Shown here piece by piece: positions 48,801 to 60,634 of a DNA stretch of 64,000 nucleotides. The notes beneath the pieces were generated by a model. It had not been told where the DNA came from and ran no database searches. It was given only the letters and a program-made list of their open reading frames with translations. The translations under genes and the position numbers were made by a program. This DNA is from Pelodera strongyloides (Eukaryota; Nematoda; Chromadorea; Rhabditida; Rhabditidae), in assembly GCA_036852015.1 (NCBI GenBank), contig JAANDG010000038.1:124001-188000 (forward strand), given 5' to 3'. Numbering within the stretch: position 1 is the stretch's first letter; each line of letters begins with the position of its first letter.

Positions 48801-50525
48801 TGGTGCCGTGTTGTACCTGCAATTGAAAGAATTTGTAAAGTCAAAGCGATAAAACATCAGGTTTCTGGAATGAACGTTCACCGCTGTATCCTGTATCCCA
48901 TCCACATGTAGTATTACCCAAGTAGATAGCTGGCTATCGCTGCCTGAGGCGACTTTCCAATTCATTCAGGTTCTTAAAATACTGGCAAAAAATGAACACG
49001 TTTATATGAAACTATCGCTTTCGCTCGCTCAAGCCTCACCTACGACTCTCCCTTTTAGCCTTTCGATATTCTAATTTGCTTGTCAGGACTAGGTTGCGAA
49101 CACCCAAAATGTCAAACTCCCTCCTTTATATGGTAAGACTATACTGAATAATTTTAGCGTCGAGTGCTTTAGAGACTAACGCGCTAACCATTGGACCACC
49201 GGGCCCCTTAAAAATATATTTTTGCTTCAACGCAGCACCACATTATAGCGTGAAACCACGCGTCATCGCCGCGCACAAAAAAAGGACCGTCACAGGGGCG
49301 CGTGCACCCCGTCTAGGGTGCGTGGCGATGTCGCGGTGTTTCACCTGTGTACCCTATACTATATACTTGTCCAGTATACGTTTCGGATACCACGTGCAGT
49401 ATTGCTTTAACGCAACAAACCGTATGCTGAGACACGACAATTCAGGGAAAGTTTTCGGAACCTGAAACCTCGCTAGATGTGTTTTATTTTCTACCTTTTT
49501 TTAATATTCCAATCCTTTCGAAGTGTTTGCTCTGTAACTACTGCATCGTAGGTACTGAAATATGAAAATTTGAATGAAAACAAACTGTTGTACCTTGTTT
49601 TTCTTTGGGAGATCAAACCATCAAACCATCAGCATTCGCTAAAAGGAAAGAAATAGATGGTTTATTTTTCATTCAAACTATTCAAAGTCTTCACAAATAA
49701 TTGAGTCTGTCTTTTGGTTATTTATTAGGATACTGAGAGGCACATCAAATATCAACCAACCGCGCGAGACACACATCGGGCGAGTTCACTTCGGCTTCGC
49801 ACAGTTGAATGTTTAGTGGATGAAGCTGCAAATGGATATATTTACTGTTTTTAATTATGAATGGTCTCCAAGTGGTCAACAAATGGTCTACGACCAGTTC
49901 GGCTTTCTCTTGTACGCACTACAGGAAAACTACGAAATAACAAGGAAATCGAAATATGTGCGCTCTAAAAAAACGTTGGTTTAGAAAAGAATAGTGTATT
50001 TCTATGGGACACAGGAAACTGGGCACCCCAAAACTCAACCAAAGATGTATGTTACGATGTATGGCAGAGTCGGTTAGATGTCAGGTTATAGCCAGTGTGT
50101 ACCGGGTTCATTCCCCCCGGCCGTGTCAAGTTGTCTGCGGGAAAATTGTCAAGCAAAGCTACCTTTAATTTTCGCTGCCATAATTTGTCGCAGGTGAGGA
50201 AGCTGAAAATAAATAATCTAACAAGTAAAATAAAGATTGACAGTATAAGAGAACATAAGCTTGTTATGCTAGTGGTCGCATCTCAAGTACGTGGCTGCCG
50301 TCGTGCTTGCCCACGAGTGATCGACTGGTCTCTTCGGGCAGACGTTCGATATTTTATTAAAAGAAAAACTTACTTGTGGAATCTGCGACATACTGGCAGT
50401 ACATTTTGTATGAGTGTTTTCGGCCTTACGTAAGAGAAAATCAGGTCGAGAACTTCATTTGGAAGTCTAGTAAAATGATTTGGCTGGCCAACAGTGTCCA
50501 AAGTCAAACTCGAAGCTATATCCAT
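45180..50525 (-). CDS. F-box/WD-repeat protein, seven exons, 269 aa
   Basis: Exons, high to low: 50525-50374, 49554-49495, 48816-48669, 48277-48125, 46292-46138, 45410-45284, 45194-45180. Phases close exactly (810 bases). Exon 1 holds an F-box: FTRLPNEVLDLIFSYV, then LPVCRRFHK. Exons 3-6 hold WD blades (GKIRLWSVD, DSVKLWDIGE, SDIRNLKRPVLIHSF, SDGLIHCS). F-box/WD proteins are usually substrate receptors of SCF ubiquitin ligases: the F-box binds Skp1 and the propeller binds the target. At 269 residues there is room for only about four blades, so a divergent or partial propeller, or a missed exon, is possible. The start is chosen because ATG precedes the F-box and an acceptor (gtttacag) lies 16 bases before it. 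Exon 5 is cut by the duplication that made the relic at 16994-18173. Intron 4 is 1.8 kb and full of repeats. Confidence 0.82.
46821..47088. mobile_element. Inverted-repeat element ending GGGACAGGCC, abutting the next element
   Basis: Ends CGGGACAGGCCCATCAAAGT and AGGCCTGTCCC are inverted over about 42 bases, including TACGATATGTTC / GAACATATCGTA. The left flank is TTGA (46821), the right flank TTAA (47085-47088), and that TTAA also begins the element at 47085. Confidence 0.78.
47085..47256. mobile_element. TTAA-flanked GCGAAATACCGG-family element
   Basis: TTAAAGCGAAGTATCGGCCGG to CCGGCCGGTATTTCGCTTTAA, with the family core. It shares its left TTAA with the preceding element. Confidence 0.87.
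50063..50128 (+). other. Possible tRNA-derived sequence (A and B box)
   Basis: TGGCAGAGTCGGTTAGATGTC resembles an A box and CCGGGTTCATTCCCCCCGG a B box with pairing stem. Acceptor arms and an anticodon stem are not convincing. A second 5'-half-like piece (minus, about 49160-49210; GTGGTCCAATGGTTAGCGCG) lies nearby. Perhaps old SINE or tRNA relics. Confidence 0.3.
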
Positions 50526-50869
50526 TTGACTGCAGCAACCCCTGTAAACGGAACTTATACAACGTGTAAGTGGGGAGAAGTTTAATAAGTTAATAAGTTT
50601 TAAGTGTTAATAAGTTTGCCGTGCACTAGGTGTTTGTGATATTTTTTAGTTCGTCGTTCGTCGTTCTCTATATATTGAACTTATGTTGTTCACAATAACA
50701 CATGCTTCTCTAACATCAATTGTACATTGGCAGAGATAAAGATTATATGGCTACATAAAATGGTTATTCTCTAAATCAGAATGAACACGACGTTCAATCA
50801 AAATGCAACGACGGGCCAAAGCAGTTATTTCTACAGAAAAATTAACCTATAACACGTGTTCAAGGATGT

Positions 50870-51813
50870 CTACAATAAAGGGGAAAAACGATGACAGCGA
50901 ACGTTTGCTAGAATGGAATAAGAATACTGTACCTGTACTTGCGTACTGAATAAAGTGATTAGTCCCAGTCCCACGTCCCATCTATGAGGTGTACCATATG
51001 GTACACGGCCTGTTTGACAGATGTTGAGCAAATCAAGGAAAAACGCCTCCGGTAAGTTAGTTACCAGCACGAATCGCTGAATGAACGATGGAAGATTTGA
51101 ATTTGCGTTGTCACCTAGCGATTAACTAATCACAGTCTCCAATAGATGTGATTATGTCCTAGTTGTTCAATTTTATCTATTTAAGCGAAATACCGGCCGG
51201 TTTTTGAAACGCATCGTGGACAGCTCAATTCTTACGTATTTATGATAATTAGCTCGATTTTTATTCTAATTTACGTTCATTTGCATAAGCTGCATAATAA
51301 TGCTGGTGTACTCGATGCGTTTCAAAAACCGGCCGGTATTTCGCTTTAACGAGCTTTTATTGAACTAATCACAGTCTCCAATAGATGTGAATATGTACTA
51401 GTTGTTCAATTTTATCTATTAAAGCGAAATACCGGCCGGTTTTTGAAACGCATCGGGAAAAGCTCAATTCTTACGTATTTATGCTAATTTGCTCGATTTT
51501 TTCTCTAATTTACGTTCATTTGCATAAGCTGCATAATAATGCTGGTGTACTCGATGCGTTTCAAAAACCGGCCGGTATTTCGTTTAAACGAGCTTTGTTG
51601 TATACTGAATACTGACATTGGTGGCTTGACAAAATCTGGTGGGACAAGCTGTAGTATAACCTATAATCTTTGTTTCACCTAACTTATGCTGACAAATGCA
51701 TGCTGGCTTGTAGTTTTTAATCCGTTGCTACAAAACGCATTTTTGAAGTAAAATTACTGTACCTCTGTGAGCTTGGCTCCGCTCCAAATCCAGTGCATTA
51801 TCGCTGAAACCAT
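50870..51813 (-). CDS. Possible two-exon small gene, unknown product
   Basis: Exon a 51813-51763 (ATG, 17 codons, acceptor atatttcag 16 bases upstream, donor GAG/gtacag) joins in frame to exon b 51076-50870 (acceptor cattcag, stop at 50870), giving 85 residues including TNLPEAFFLDLLNICQTGR. I do not recognise it. The intron contains two GCGAAAT-family elements. It ends 345 bases before the F-box/WD start on the same strand, so it could also be 5' untranslated sequence or chance. Confidence 0.25.
51122..51599. repeat. Tandem duplication of a TTAA element with its flanks
   Basis: Two direct units of about 238 bases (51122-51360 and 51361-51599). Each contains CTAATCACAGTCTCCAATAG, a complete GCGAAATACCGG-family element (51181-51349 and 51419-51587) and an ACGAGCTTT flank. 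The element was copied by segment duplication, not by a second insertion. Confidence 0.88.
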
Positions 51814-51829
51814 TTTATAAAGCCCAAAA

Positions 51830-53921
51830 CTGAAATATAACAACGTAACAAAACCATTCAATTCGTTTATTCATTCTACAAGAAAATAATACAATAAAGT
51901 ATTAAGACATTTAGTATTTCACTGGAAAAGTAAATATATAAATCAGTTGTTAATCACCCCTAATAAAAAATACTCTCACGCGTCAACTCTCATAAAATTT
52001 TACCAGAAACTATTGAAATTTATTAATACATGAGAAAGATTAACTGGACGGATTAGTCACGTGCAAGGAAACTGTGAATGGGGATGTTATCTGAAACTAC
52101 AGAAGGCTAATCCTAAGCCTAAGCCAGACGCTCGCCATATTAGCGCGGAACCAAAACGGTGAGCGCGGCAAACTTTCTGAGCTTTTCTTTCCACTTCGCA
52201 ACTAAACTCCACAATCCACATTCACAGTAGCCAAGCACATATCAGCATATAACACCAAATGAATTATAAAAACCAAGGTGTCATCGATTCGATTAATAAT
52301 CATTCACATTCAATAATACAGTTAGAGAAAATCAACCATATAAAAAGGCAGTAAATCTACAAACTACGAAGAAAAAAGCGTGAATACAAGAAAAGAAAAA
52401 AGTTATTGTTACAGTATCTCGAACGTATAAAATTAGCAGTTTACTACGGTTCCGTTTAGCACAAATTCCTAAATATCATTCAAGGCTAAATTAAGGTTCC
52501 CAAAGTAAAGAATTGATGGCAAAATAGGAACTTACAGCAAAGCCGTATAACGGTCAGTTTTTGAAACGCACGATGCGTCTAAATCACGTTTCAAAAACCG
52601 ATTGCTCTGCCGCTTTAAACAGAGTGATTAAAAATTTACATAGTGTTACGATCTAACAATAAGATTACAAAAAAAATCTATCGACAGAATGGGCTAGAAA
52701 CTAGTATGGCAGACATAGATTGGAAAGGGCGCAGCTTCAACTTTACCTACTGAAAAAATCTGCATATGATACGTTTCTCCTATGTAACTAAAGCTACCGA
52801 CACCAAACATACACAGGACACATAGGATATATATCATATGCAAATTTCCCAAAGTGGGTACAATACTGCTTTCAAATGGCCGGGCTCATGAGGGAAAAGC
52901 TTTCATAATTTTGCATTTGCAATAAAATTTGCACACATCGAAAAGCAGTTCAGAATCAAAAAATATTACCGCGAAATTCCACCTCTGTGACTTGGCGCCC
53001 TAAGCCTAAGCCTAAACCTAAGCCGCAAGTGTTTTCATATTTCACACTATCTTTCTGAAATCCCCGACTCTAGGAGGAATAGCTCATGCGCCCGACTCTC
53101 TAACAAGATCAAATAGCCTACTAACCGACGCTTGCGTATGCTAATGTATAATTGGCTACAGTAATACGACACGTAGTTTAATAATGCAACATGACATAAC
53201 TAAGCAGACGAGGCGAAGAATCACACTACAACCTACACACTATAAGAGTATTTAGTTCGTTTCAGCTACTGTAAATAACAGCATCAGCCATGACGCCGTC
53301 ATAAATTACTCGAAACCGGACATTTGAATAAAAGTTAACCAAGTTGAAAGTGCATTCGAATATAACCAATATAATTAATCACGCATCAAGTCGTGCGCCC
53401 GGTGCGCCGACACTAAAGTGGTATAGAACGTGGTTTTAAAACTTTAATGCTAGCAATTGCGTTTTGCACAGAACAGAGCTGTACAATATTATAACATTCG
53501 TATCAAAAACCACGTGCAATACCGCTTTAACAAAAAAAAGCATATACATAACTAGGGGTTTAGGTCTACTAGGGATCGTAAAAGAAGAAAAACTGAAAAA
53601 CCCATAAACACTACAAAAATGCTACAGTAAGGAAGGAAGTACCACACTAATTGTGTGTCACATAATTACAGAGAAACGCTTACTTAATTGCTCCGTCGGT
53701 TCCTCACGATCCATGAACTGTGCTTGACATTGACCATTAACGATGACGAAACGGAACACGCCGAATCACTTAATGAATAATAATCAAAAATATTTATTAC
53801 ATCACAAAGAGACGGTACAACTGAAATCAGTTGTCCGCGATGCATTTCAAAAACCGGCCGGTACTTTGCTTTAATAAATAATCAAGTCGCTCACCTTTTC
53901 ATCTTCTTCGGTCTATTCAAT
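51830..53921. other. Gene-poor stretch before the hexokinase 3' end
   Basis: About 2.1 kb of AT-rich DNA with small repeats: GCCTAA clusters at 52110 and 52998, a short GAAACGCA / TGCGTTTC-like element at about 52537-52617, an ACGTGGTT-family element at 53416-53531 and the right end of a GCGAAAT element at 53820-53876. No exon recognised. Confidence 0.5.
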
Positions 53922-56900
53922 TCATAGCTTCAGTTTCTCAGCAACCGCGGCAATCATAGCAGCACCCTTGGCACTACCCTCGTCCGCGTTCACCAATTGC
54001 CACTAAATAGAAAAACAGTGTAAGAAAACTCGAACGTTGGAATTTGGAACAGCACTTGTGCCGCACTCTTTGGTGCTCGAGTTGCGCTAAGGCGGTAGAG
54101 CCAGCTTCACTGACCCCAAATGCCCGCTTCCGCAAGGAGCGCCAGAAGCCATATTCACCACTCCGATTCCCTCCGGGAAATATTCCCTGGGGACAGAAAA
54201 TGGCACTCTAAAGTGAGACACGCACATAAAAAGACGGGAGAATATGGGGAATTGAGTGGTGAATATGGTCTCAGGTCACCACACTAGATACATATTCAGT
54301 TAACCCTGGGCGCGTTCGAGATTACGAAATGACAGAAACAGTCGTTCGAGATGGACGAAAGGAAATTTCTTGAAATATACTGCCCGACACGGGCACACTT
54401 AGAAGTTACAATTAATGAGCATAGCATGCATCATATGATATGCAAAGGGACATAATTAGAATAAAAAATCTACCCCAATTATGCTCCACTTCCACTACAA
54501 TTAGCATAATCTGCATAAGAGCAGTTATTTGAGACGCGTTTCAAAAAAAAACGCTTTAAACCGAAATACCGGCCGGTTTTCGGAACACATCGTGGATAAC
54601 TGTATCCTTACGCATTTATACTAATTTTCTCGAATTTATTAGCTCGATTTCTTTATTCAGATTTATGCGCATTTTCTTAAAGCGAAATACCACCCGGTTT
54701 GGGGTTTTTTCACCAAAAATAGTTTGAAAAAAGTTATAAACGAAAATAAACATAAAAACACAAACAAATAAGTGCATATTGAATAAAAATGTTTTAAAAC
54801 AACCATTTTTTGCTATTTTGTATGGGGAAATTCGCTTTGCGCGAAACACCGGCTCTTATACTAGTAACGATGTGGGCGGAGTCGAGCAATGTGCCTTTTC
54901 AAATTATAAGACACTCCGCAGCATCCAAATGACGAAATAGAGAATTTCCAAGTAAAGAATGGGCGTGGTTATTGCTGTAACGAACGCACTGATATTCCCT
55001 CCGCCCCCTTTTGCAATTTTCGACGAATTTTTTTCGAGACAGACCACCATTTCGCTTTAAAGCGAAATGCTAGCTTCTTTGGAAAATTTGCATATGATAA
55101 GTAAATCCTATGCATCCTATGCTAATTTTGTACGATTGCCGTGGACGATCGTACAAAATTAGCATAGGATACATAGGATTTGCTTATCATATGCAAGTTT
55201 TCCAAAGAGGCTAGCATTTCGCTTTAAGCTGAGTAAGAATGCCGGTGTACACGATGCTTCTCAAAAACCGGCCGGTGTTTTGCTTTAGACTTTAAATGCT
55301 TTAAATAAACTACAAACACAAACCTCGCAGGTATCCGGGGCCAGTTCCTCCAGTGTCTTCTGCAGCAGTTCATGATATGTGGGATGGAACTGGACGAGAG
55401 CGCCGCCGAGTCCGATCTTTACAGTCGGCACGTTGATTAGTCGGAGAAGAGCGGCGATGGCTGAAAACGTAATGATAAAGCGATATGATACGTGGTTTTG
55501 AGCATCATAAAGCTATAAAAAACGTGGTTTTTATATTTGACAACTACAAAGCGATATAACACGTGGTCCTGATAACTATAAAGCGATACGATACGTGGCA
55601 ATGATAATCGCAAAGAGACCGGTACCTTGGTGTTGAGAATCATAAAGTGGTAGGGATTACAGATTGCGTTTTTGAAGGGAAAAATAAAGATTCGTAAACC
55701 AATGTGTAATCTCATACAACTGAAGAAAAAACAGGATCCACATGCGGCAACAATAGAACGTCCGAATACAATATCCAACATAGCTTTCACAAAACATGTC
55801 GTACCGCTTTAAAAAATAACACGAGAAGAATCACACAAGACAAGAGTTTCAACCATCGACTTCACAAAACATTTGTCACACGGCTTCAAAAAAACAGGAC
55901 ACGATACAAGTAATTAAAACAATTACCTGCGGCAACGATAGCAGCGCTGCGCGCGCTCACCGCATGCGCCACCTCTCGAATAATCGCGTAATCGGCAGAA
56001 CCATGCATCGGAACGTCCAACTCATCACATATACGCCGACAGATACGGTAGGAGCCCTCCTCTTCGCTGAAACAAAATAAGAATAGTTAGAATAGTCAAA
56101 GTAGTGTCTCGATTACTATCTCGTTTTGAACACTGTATTTTAGTTTACCTTAAAAATATATATAATCTACGTCTTGTGTAACACACACACACACATAAAT
56201 TCACACAAAAAGTACTGTACTGGAAATACCTGTTGGCTAATCAACGCGACAACACGATGAGTTATATACTACTTTCTCTCCAACACTTCATTGCGATGCG
56301 CACATTATTTAATAAACAAATTTATCACTAAAATCTAAAATGGCTCACCCGAGAATCTCGAGTATATACTTGGTGGGGAATGTGTCCATCTCGTCCAGTT
56401 TCTCGCATGGTTGTCCGTCAAAGAGAAGTCGATCAAGCACCAGTTGGGAGAGGACTCGCCGCACCAACTCACCCAGGTACAGGGCACCGGTCAGCTTGTC
56501 AATGCTGAAATATCAGGTATACTATTCAAATAAAGAAAATACAGAGGCCGTATTCACCAACACACAGCGAGCCCTTCCTGGCCGCCTCCCCAGGGAGCTA
56601 AAGACTGCGTAGAGAGTGCGAGAGCAGAAGAGATGCAGAGCGCTCGTAGGCCTAGGGAGGGCTCCCTGCGTGTTGATGAATACGGACTCCGACTCATACC
56701 AAAACCAGATTTCCTTAACTATAAAATATGTACTACATCTCGAAAATGACATATTGACATGACGTGAGACTATCGGGAGGTGTTACTTTGCGTTACTGTA
56801 AGGCACATGGCACCGTTCAGCTTGTCAATGCCAAAATTTCACATAAACAAGTAAATAAGTCAAATATGCTCCTGAGACAGATACACTAATACGTAAAATT

Positions 56901-59900
56901 GAACTAGCTCTGGAAGCTGGAATACTGTGTACTACGAAAGGCTAGCCGTTATAAGTAAGATAACCAGATAACCTCCGTTTTCATCTTTATGGACTTGGCC
57001 GCAAACAAAAAAGAACCATTAAAAACTCACATTTGCTTTCCCTTATGCACTGAAGCGGAATCAATTTCTCGGTCAAACTGCGTTAGCACTCCCTCCAATT
57101 CGCCCTGGAACAAACACACAACTTAGTATCAAAATACTTTATCTATATATGGGCGATCCCTCCTAGCCCTAGCCCGAAGACGTCGAGCAATTGGTTATCA
57201 AGAAGTCTAGAACTCGTCGCCTAATGCTCAGGATCTCTACGGAACAAGTCATAAGCACAATTTGAAACTGTATTGTACCACCCTTGAATAAAAAAAGGTG
57301 CACGCTCTTGAAGCGTAAAAGATTTATTTATTTATAAGATATATAGATTAACGGTTATCGGGTTATCGGGTATCAACTCGCAATTCGCAAAGACGTTACA
57401 ATCAGACCTCAAATACCCTGTGTCGTTTCCAGAACGTGCCTAGCGCACAGGAACATTTAAAGCGAAATACCGGCCGGTTTTTGAAACGCACCGTGGAAAA
57501 CTGAATTCTTACGTATTTATGCTAATTTGCTCGAATTTAGCTTAATTGTTTATTCTAATTTATGTTAATTTGTATAAGCTGCATAACAATGCTGGTGTCC
57601 ACGATGCGTTTCATAAAACGACCATCATTTCGCTTTAAAATTCATATTCAATTGTCGCCCATCCTACAATAAAACGGCGCATATGTTCTGTTTCACTATA
57701 AAAAGAAAGCGGTGTGGCACGCGAGGCTTGTGAAGCGTTATGAAACGGAATTACATAATTCACGGGAATGCACTTGCCCAGCTTATGTTTCACAACCACA
57801 TGTAATATAGCTTTAAAGGTTTAAAAAAACCCACGTTAGAACCAAATTCCTCCCATTCAGTGACAACTATCATGTTCTCGTGGTTGTATCCCTTGAGTTT
57901 CGCGTCGAACTTTGTGATGCGCTCGGTTTTCTCCAAATACGAAGAGTTGCATCTGAATTATGAAAAAACCTAATTAATTAAATAATACTAATAAAAATAC
58001 TAATAATAATAATAAAAATATATTAAAGAACAGGCTGCAACGGTAGAGCAACTGCATAACTAACGGAAAAGAAAAGCAAAAGAATAATATGAGCGAATCA
58101 TATAGAGCAAATTATACAGAGGAAATCATACAATTACTCAAAAACAAACATGGCATCGGACAATTTCACTCTAAAACAATCAGTTACATTAAAGTGGTAT
58201 GACACGCGGTTCTGAAACGTATACTACAGAACTTATAACGTTTCTGTGCCCTTCTTAGATATGTGCTGAAGACAGAATTTCGAATTCCGACAAAATTGGG
58301 TTACGGGAAATAGGGTGTCCCGTCTATGGTACATATCTTTCAAAACCACGTGCCACACCACTTTGACAAAAGAAACATAAATCTGAAACTGACCCATATC
58401 CGATCACAACTCCAATGATACACTCGGGTCCATATTTGTGACCAGCGGCGGCCAATTGGCCCACAGTGTCATTCATCACAGCCTTGATTTGGGCTCGTGT
58501 TGACTGAAAATGTTTAAAATAAAAATTAAGCAAGTTTGTCGAACATAACTACGTGATATTTAGCCACACTTCTTGTTCTAGGCGTGCTGAAGAGGAGCCC
58601 GTCCGTACGGCAGAAACGTTGCACACTGCTTCACACCCTAAGCCTAAAATTGTTCCTTAGCTTAGTGATACACCATGTTTCACTCAAATAAATAAATTTC
58701 CAATTGCTTTCGGAGGTGGTTCAAAACCAACCCGGAGGTGTTTCGTGCGTGTTTCAGCGCACCAGCCTATACCCCGGTCACGGTTTCTGCGGATTCGGTT
58801 GATATAACCCGGTACTGTTTATGTTGTTCACGTGACTGACAGACTGACCATGTTCATTTCCAGTGCCTCTTCGAGTAGTGAGACCACGTCCTTTTGCAGA
58901 CAATCCTTGATGTCGAAACCCTTTGTCCACCACAACAGCCTCGCTGAGCGGATCGAAAGCAGCTCGCATGGATACGAGAAAACAAATCTAAAAAATTTAC
59001 TTGAGACATTCAAGGAATACCTTAACTTTAATGATAATGATTAATTTAGGCTATTATTACATTTTCATACTGACTTATCTAGCTTCACGATATGAAAACA
59101 CATCGCTAATATGGAATAATATATTATATATAACCACAGTACCAGTGCCAAGAAACAATTGGCTCAATATACCACTTTATGAGGGGGATCAGACAGAACA
59201 GAGGTACCACGTGTGTGTGTTGTGTGTGTGTGCGCTAATATCCAGTAAAAAAGTTAGAATCAATTGTGCAGTAGTAAACAAATTTAACTAACTTACGCCA
59301 CAAAAAAAGGAAATAAAGGAATTTACCCAATCGGAAGATTCGCATCCACGAGGTTGAATTCCTGCAGGAAACGTTGCAGGCAATTCACAATAAAAGTGAA
59401 GAGCTGAAGTAAAACACTACTATATACTTTATTTAAAACAAAATTACTGTATACATCTTCAAAAAATCTTTCGTTCAGAAAAAAACGGGTAAGGTACGGT
59501 TGATTGCTGATTTGTTTATTTTTTATGCAAACATTGAAACATCTAAATTATACGATCTTGTTAGCACAAATTCAGTCTCCCGGTCTCTACTATTCTATAC
59601 TTCAGACGCAAAAACACACGAAACTTCTAAGCTACCGATGTTAAAGCGAAATGCGGGTTGGTTTTTGAAACGCATCGAGTACAGCTGAATTCTTACGTAT
59701 TTAGCTCGATTTTTTAAGCCAATTTATGTTCATATGAATAAGCTGCATAAGAATGCTGATGTATTCGATGTATTTCAAAAACCGACCGGTATTTCGCTTC
59801 AACGGTATAACGTGCGAAAGTGCACGCACCACAAAAAAATTAAACTACACGACGACAGACGACTTTGGGATTGGAGACTATATAAAGTAAACACCCAATT

Positions 59901-60632
59901 TAGTATAATAATTAATAAACCCAAATATACTACCTGATCACCGGTTCCCTTCATCACGTGGTTTGGAACGATAAAATTGGTGTTGACCGCAGTTGGCTCG
60001 AGTCCCGGCCCATTCAACGTGAGCAGCATAATACGCAAATTCTTGCCCGAAAGGTCGATCGCCACGTACTTTCCTGTCTCTAAAAATACAAATTATTTAG
60101 AATTAGCAATTAGCCATCCTTCTCACTTATATGAGTTTTCAAATATAATTTTTTAGATCAATGTCTGATAGATATTGCTCACTCACAACAACTGCAGACA
60201 GCAGAATATTACATTATTAGCCTTGGTTGTCCATTAATGTTTATTACTCAATTACTCTTCTTTTACTTTTGTCCAATTTATTTATTTGATGATGACTTAT
60301 AATAAACATTTGTAAAATTAAAATAAGGACTGACCTGTTCCGTCGGGCAAAGCGGGCACATAAGACGGAAGCATTGCAATTGAAGAGCCTCCAATCTTGG
60401 CAAGCCCAGTCTGAACATAAGAACATTAGATTCATAAATAAATCTGTTACGCTTCAACAGCGTGCACCTTCATTCAAAGTGGTTCACGTCCAAATTCAAA
60501 GTTGTAAGTCCAAAGGAAAAACTATCACCCCACCCTCATCTGCTCTTCGATCTTAACACTGATTTCCTCCAGCTTATCCTGGTCGATATAAAACTGCTTT
60601 ATAACATCTTGAACGTCTTGCGGGAGCCGCAT
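53922..60632 (-). CDS. Hexokinase, 12 exons, 450 aa
   Basis: Phosphorylates hexose with ATP at the entry of glycolysis. Exons, high to low: 60632-60534, 60410-60335, 60079-59934, 59403-59327, 58987-58849, 58503-58394, 57952-57835, 57104-57031, 56504-56349, 56066-55927, 55460-55324, 54002-53922. Phases close; 1353 bases. Seen: phosphate-1 region AIDLSGKNLRIML, substrate region FVFSYPCELL...WTKGF, catalytic NDTVG, EWEEFG, GKQIIDKLTGALYLGEL and the terminal DEGSAKGAA. The length is right for a one-domain animal hexokinase. Several usually fixed residues differ: DLSGKN for DLGGTN, GYGCNSSY for GTGTNACY, and Asp for the glucose-contact Glu in the QxxEK block. The enzyme may therefore be weak or have changed specificity. 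The start is the first ATG after an acceptor (aattacag) two bases upstream. Introns 3, 7 and others hold TTAA elements. Confidence 0.93.
54145..54273. mobile_element. Inverted-repeat element, CCATATTCACCACT family
   Basis: GCCATATTCACCACTCCGATT and GAGTGGTGAATATGG form inverted ends. The core is in reverse orientation relative to the copy at 17877. It lies in the last hexokinase intron (54003-55323), which is largely repeats. Confidence 0.75.
55057..55227. mobile_element. Near-perfect hairpin element flanked by TTAA
   Basis: TTAA at 55057-55060 and 55224-55227. The arms 55061-55138 and about 55144-55223 are almost perfect reverse complements, with a loop of only a few bases; the termini are AGCGAAATGCTAGC. 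A transcript would fold into a stem of about 78 pairs. The left TTAA also ends a preceding sequence with ATTTCGC. It lies in the last hexokinase intron. Confidence 0.88.
55480..55815. repeat. Clustered GATACGTGGT repeats in hexokinase intron 10
   Basis: Several direct units of AAAGCGATAYRAYACGTGG are spaced 40-60 bases apart and closed by an inverted end (CATGTCGTACCGCTTTAAA, 55796-55813). Looks like a rearranged element of the AAGCGGTAT family. Confidence 0.6.
56544..56690. mobile_element. Inverted-repeat element with GGCCGTATTCACCAACAC ends
   Basis: GAGGCCGTATTCACCAACAC at the left is mirrored by GTGTTGATGAATACGGACTC at the right, with inner AGGGAGG/CCTCCC pairing. It lies in hexokinase intron 9 and is distantly like the CCATATTCACCACT family. 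Confidence 0.75.
57457..57638. mobile_element. TTAA-flanked GCGAAATACCGG-family element in hexokinase intron 7
   Basis: TTAAAGCGAAATACCGGCCGG to CATCATTTCGCTTTAA with the standard core. Inverted ends are slightly diverged. Confidence 0.86.
59641..59804. mobile_element. TTAA-flanked GCGAAAT-family element in hexokinase intron 3
   Basis: Starts TTAAAGCGAAATGCGGG and ends CCGGTATTTCGCTTCAA; the right TTAA has changed to TCAA. Confidence 0.8.
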
Positions 60633-60634
60633 TC

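Noticed and set aside
49752..49829. Minus-strand exon-like segment (acceptor tttgcag then 26 codons and stop)
   Set aside because: It lies inside F-box/WD intron 1, while exons 1 and 2 join in phase and in sense without it. No partner exon found.
50095..50585. Plus-strand frames of 112 and 69 codons
   Set aside because: They overlap the F-box exon, which has a clear motif, start and donor on the minus strand; the plus frames are its shadow plus flank.
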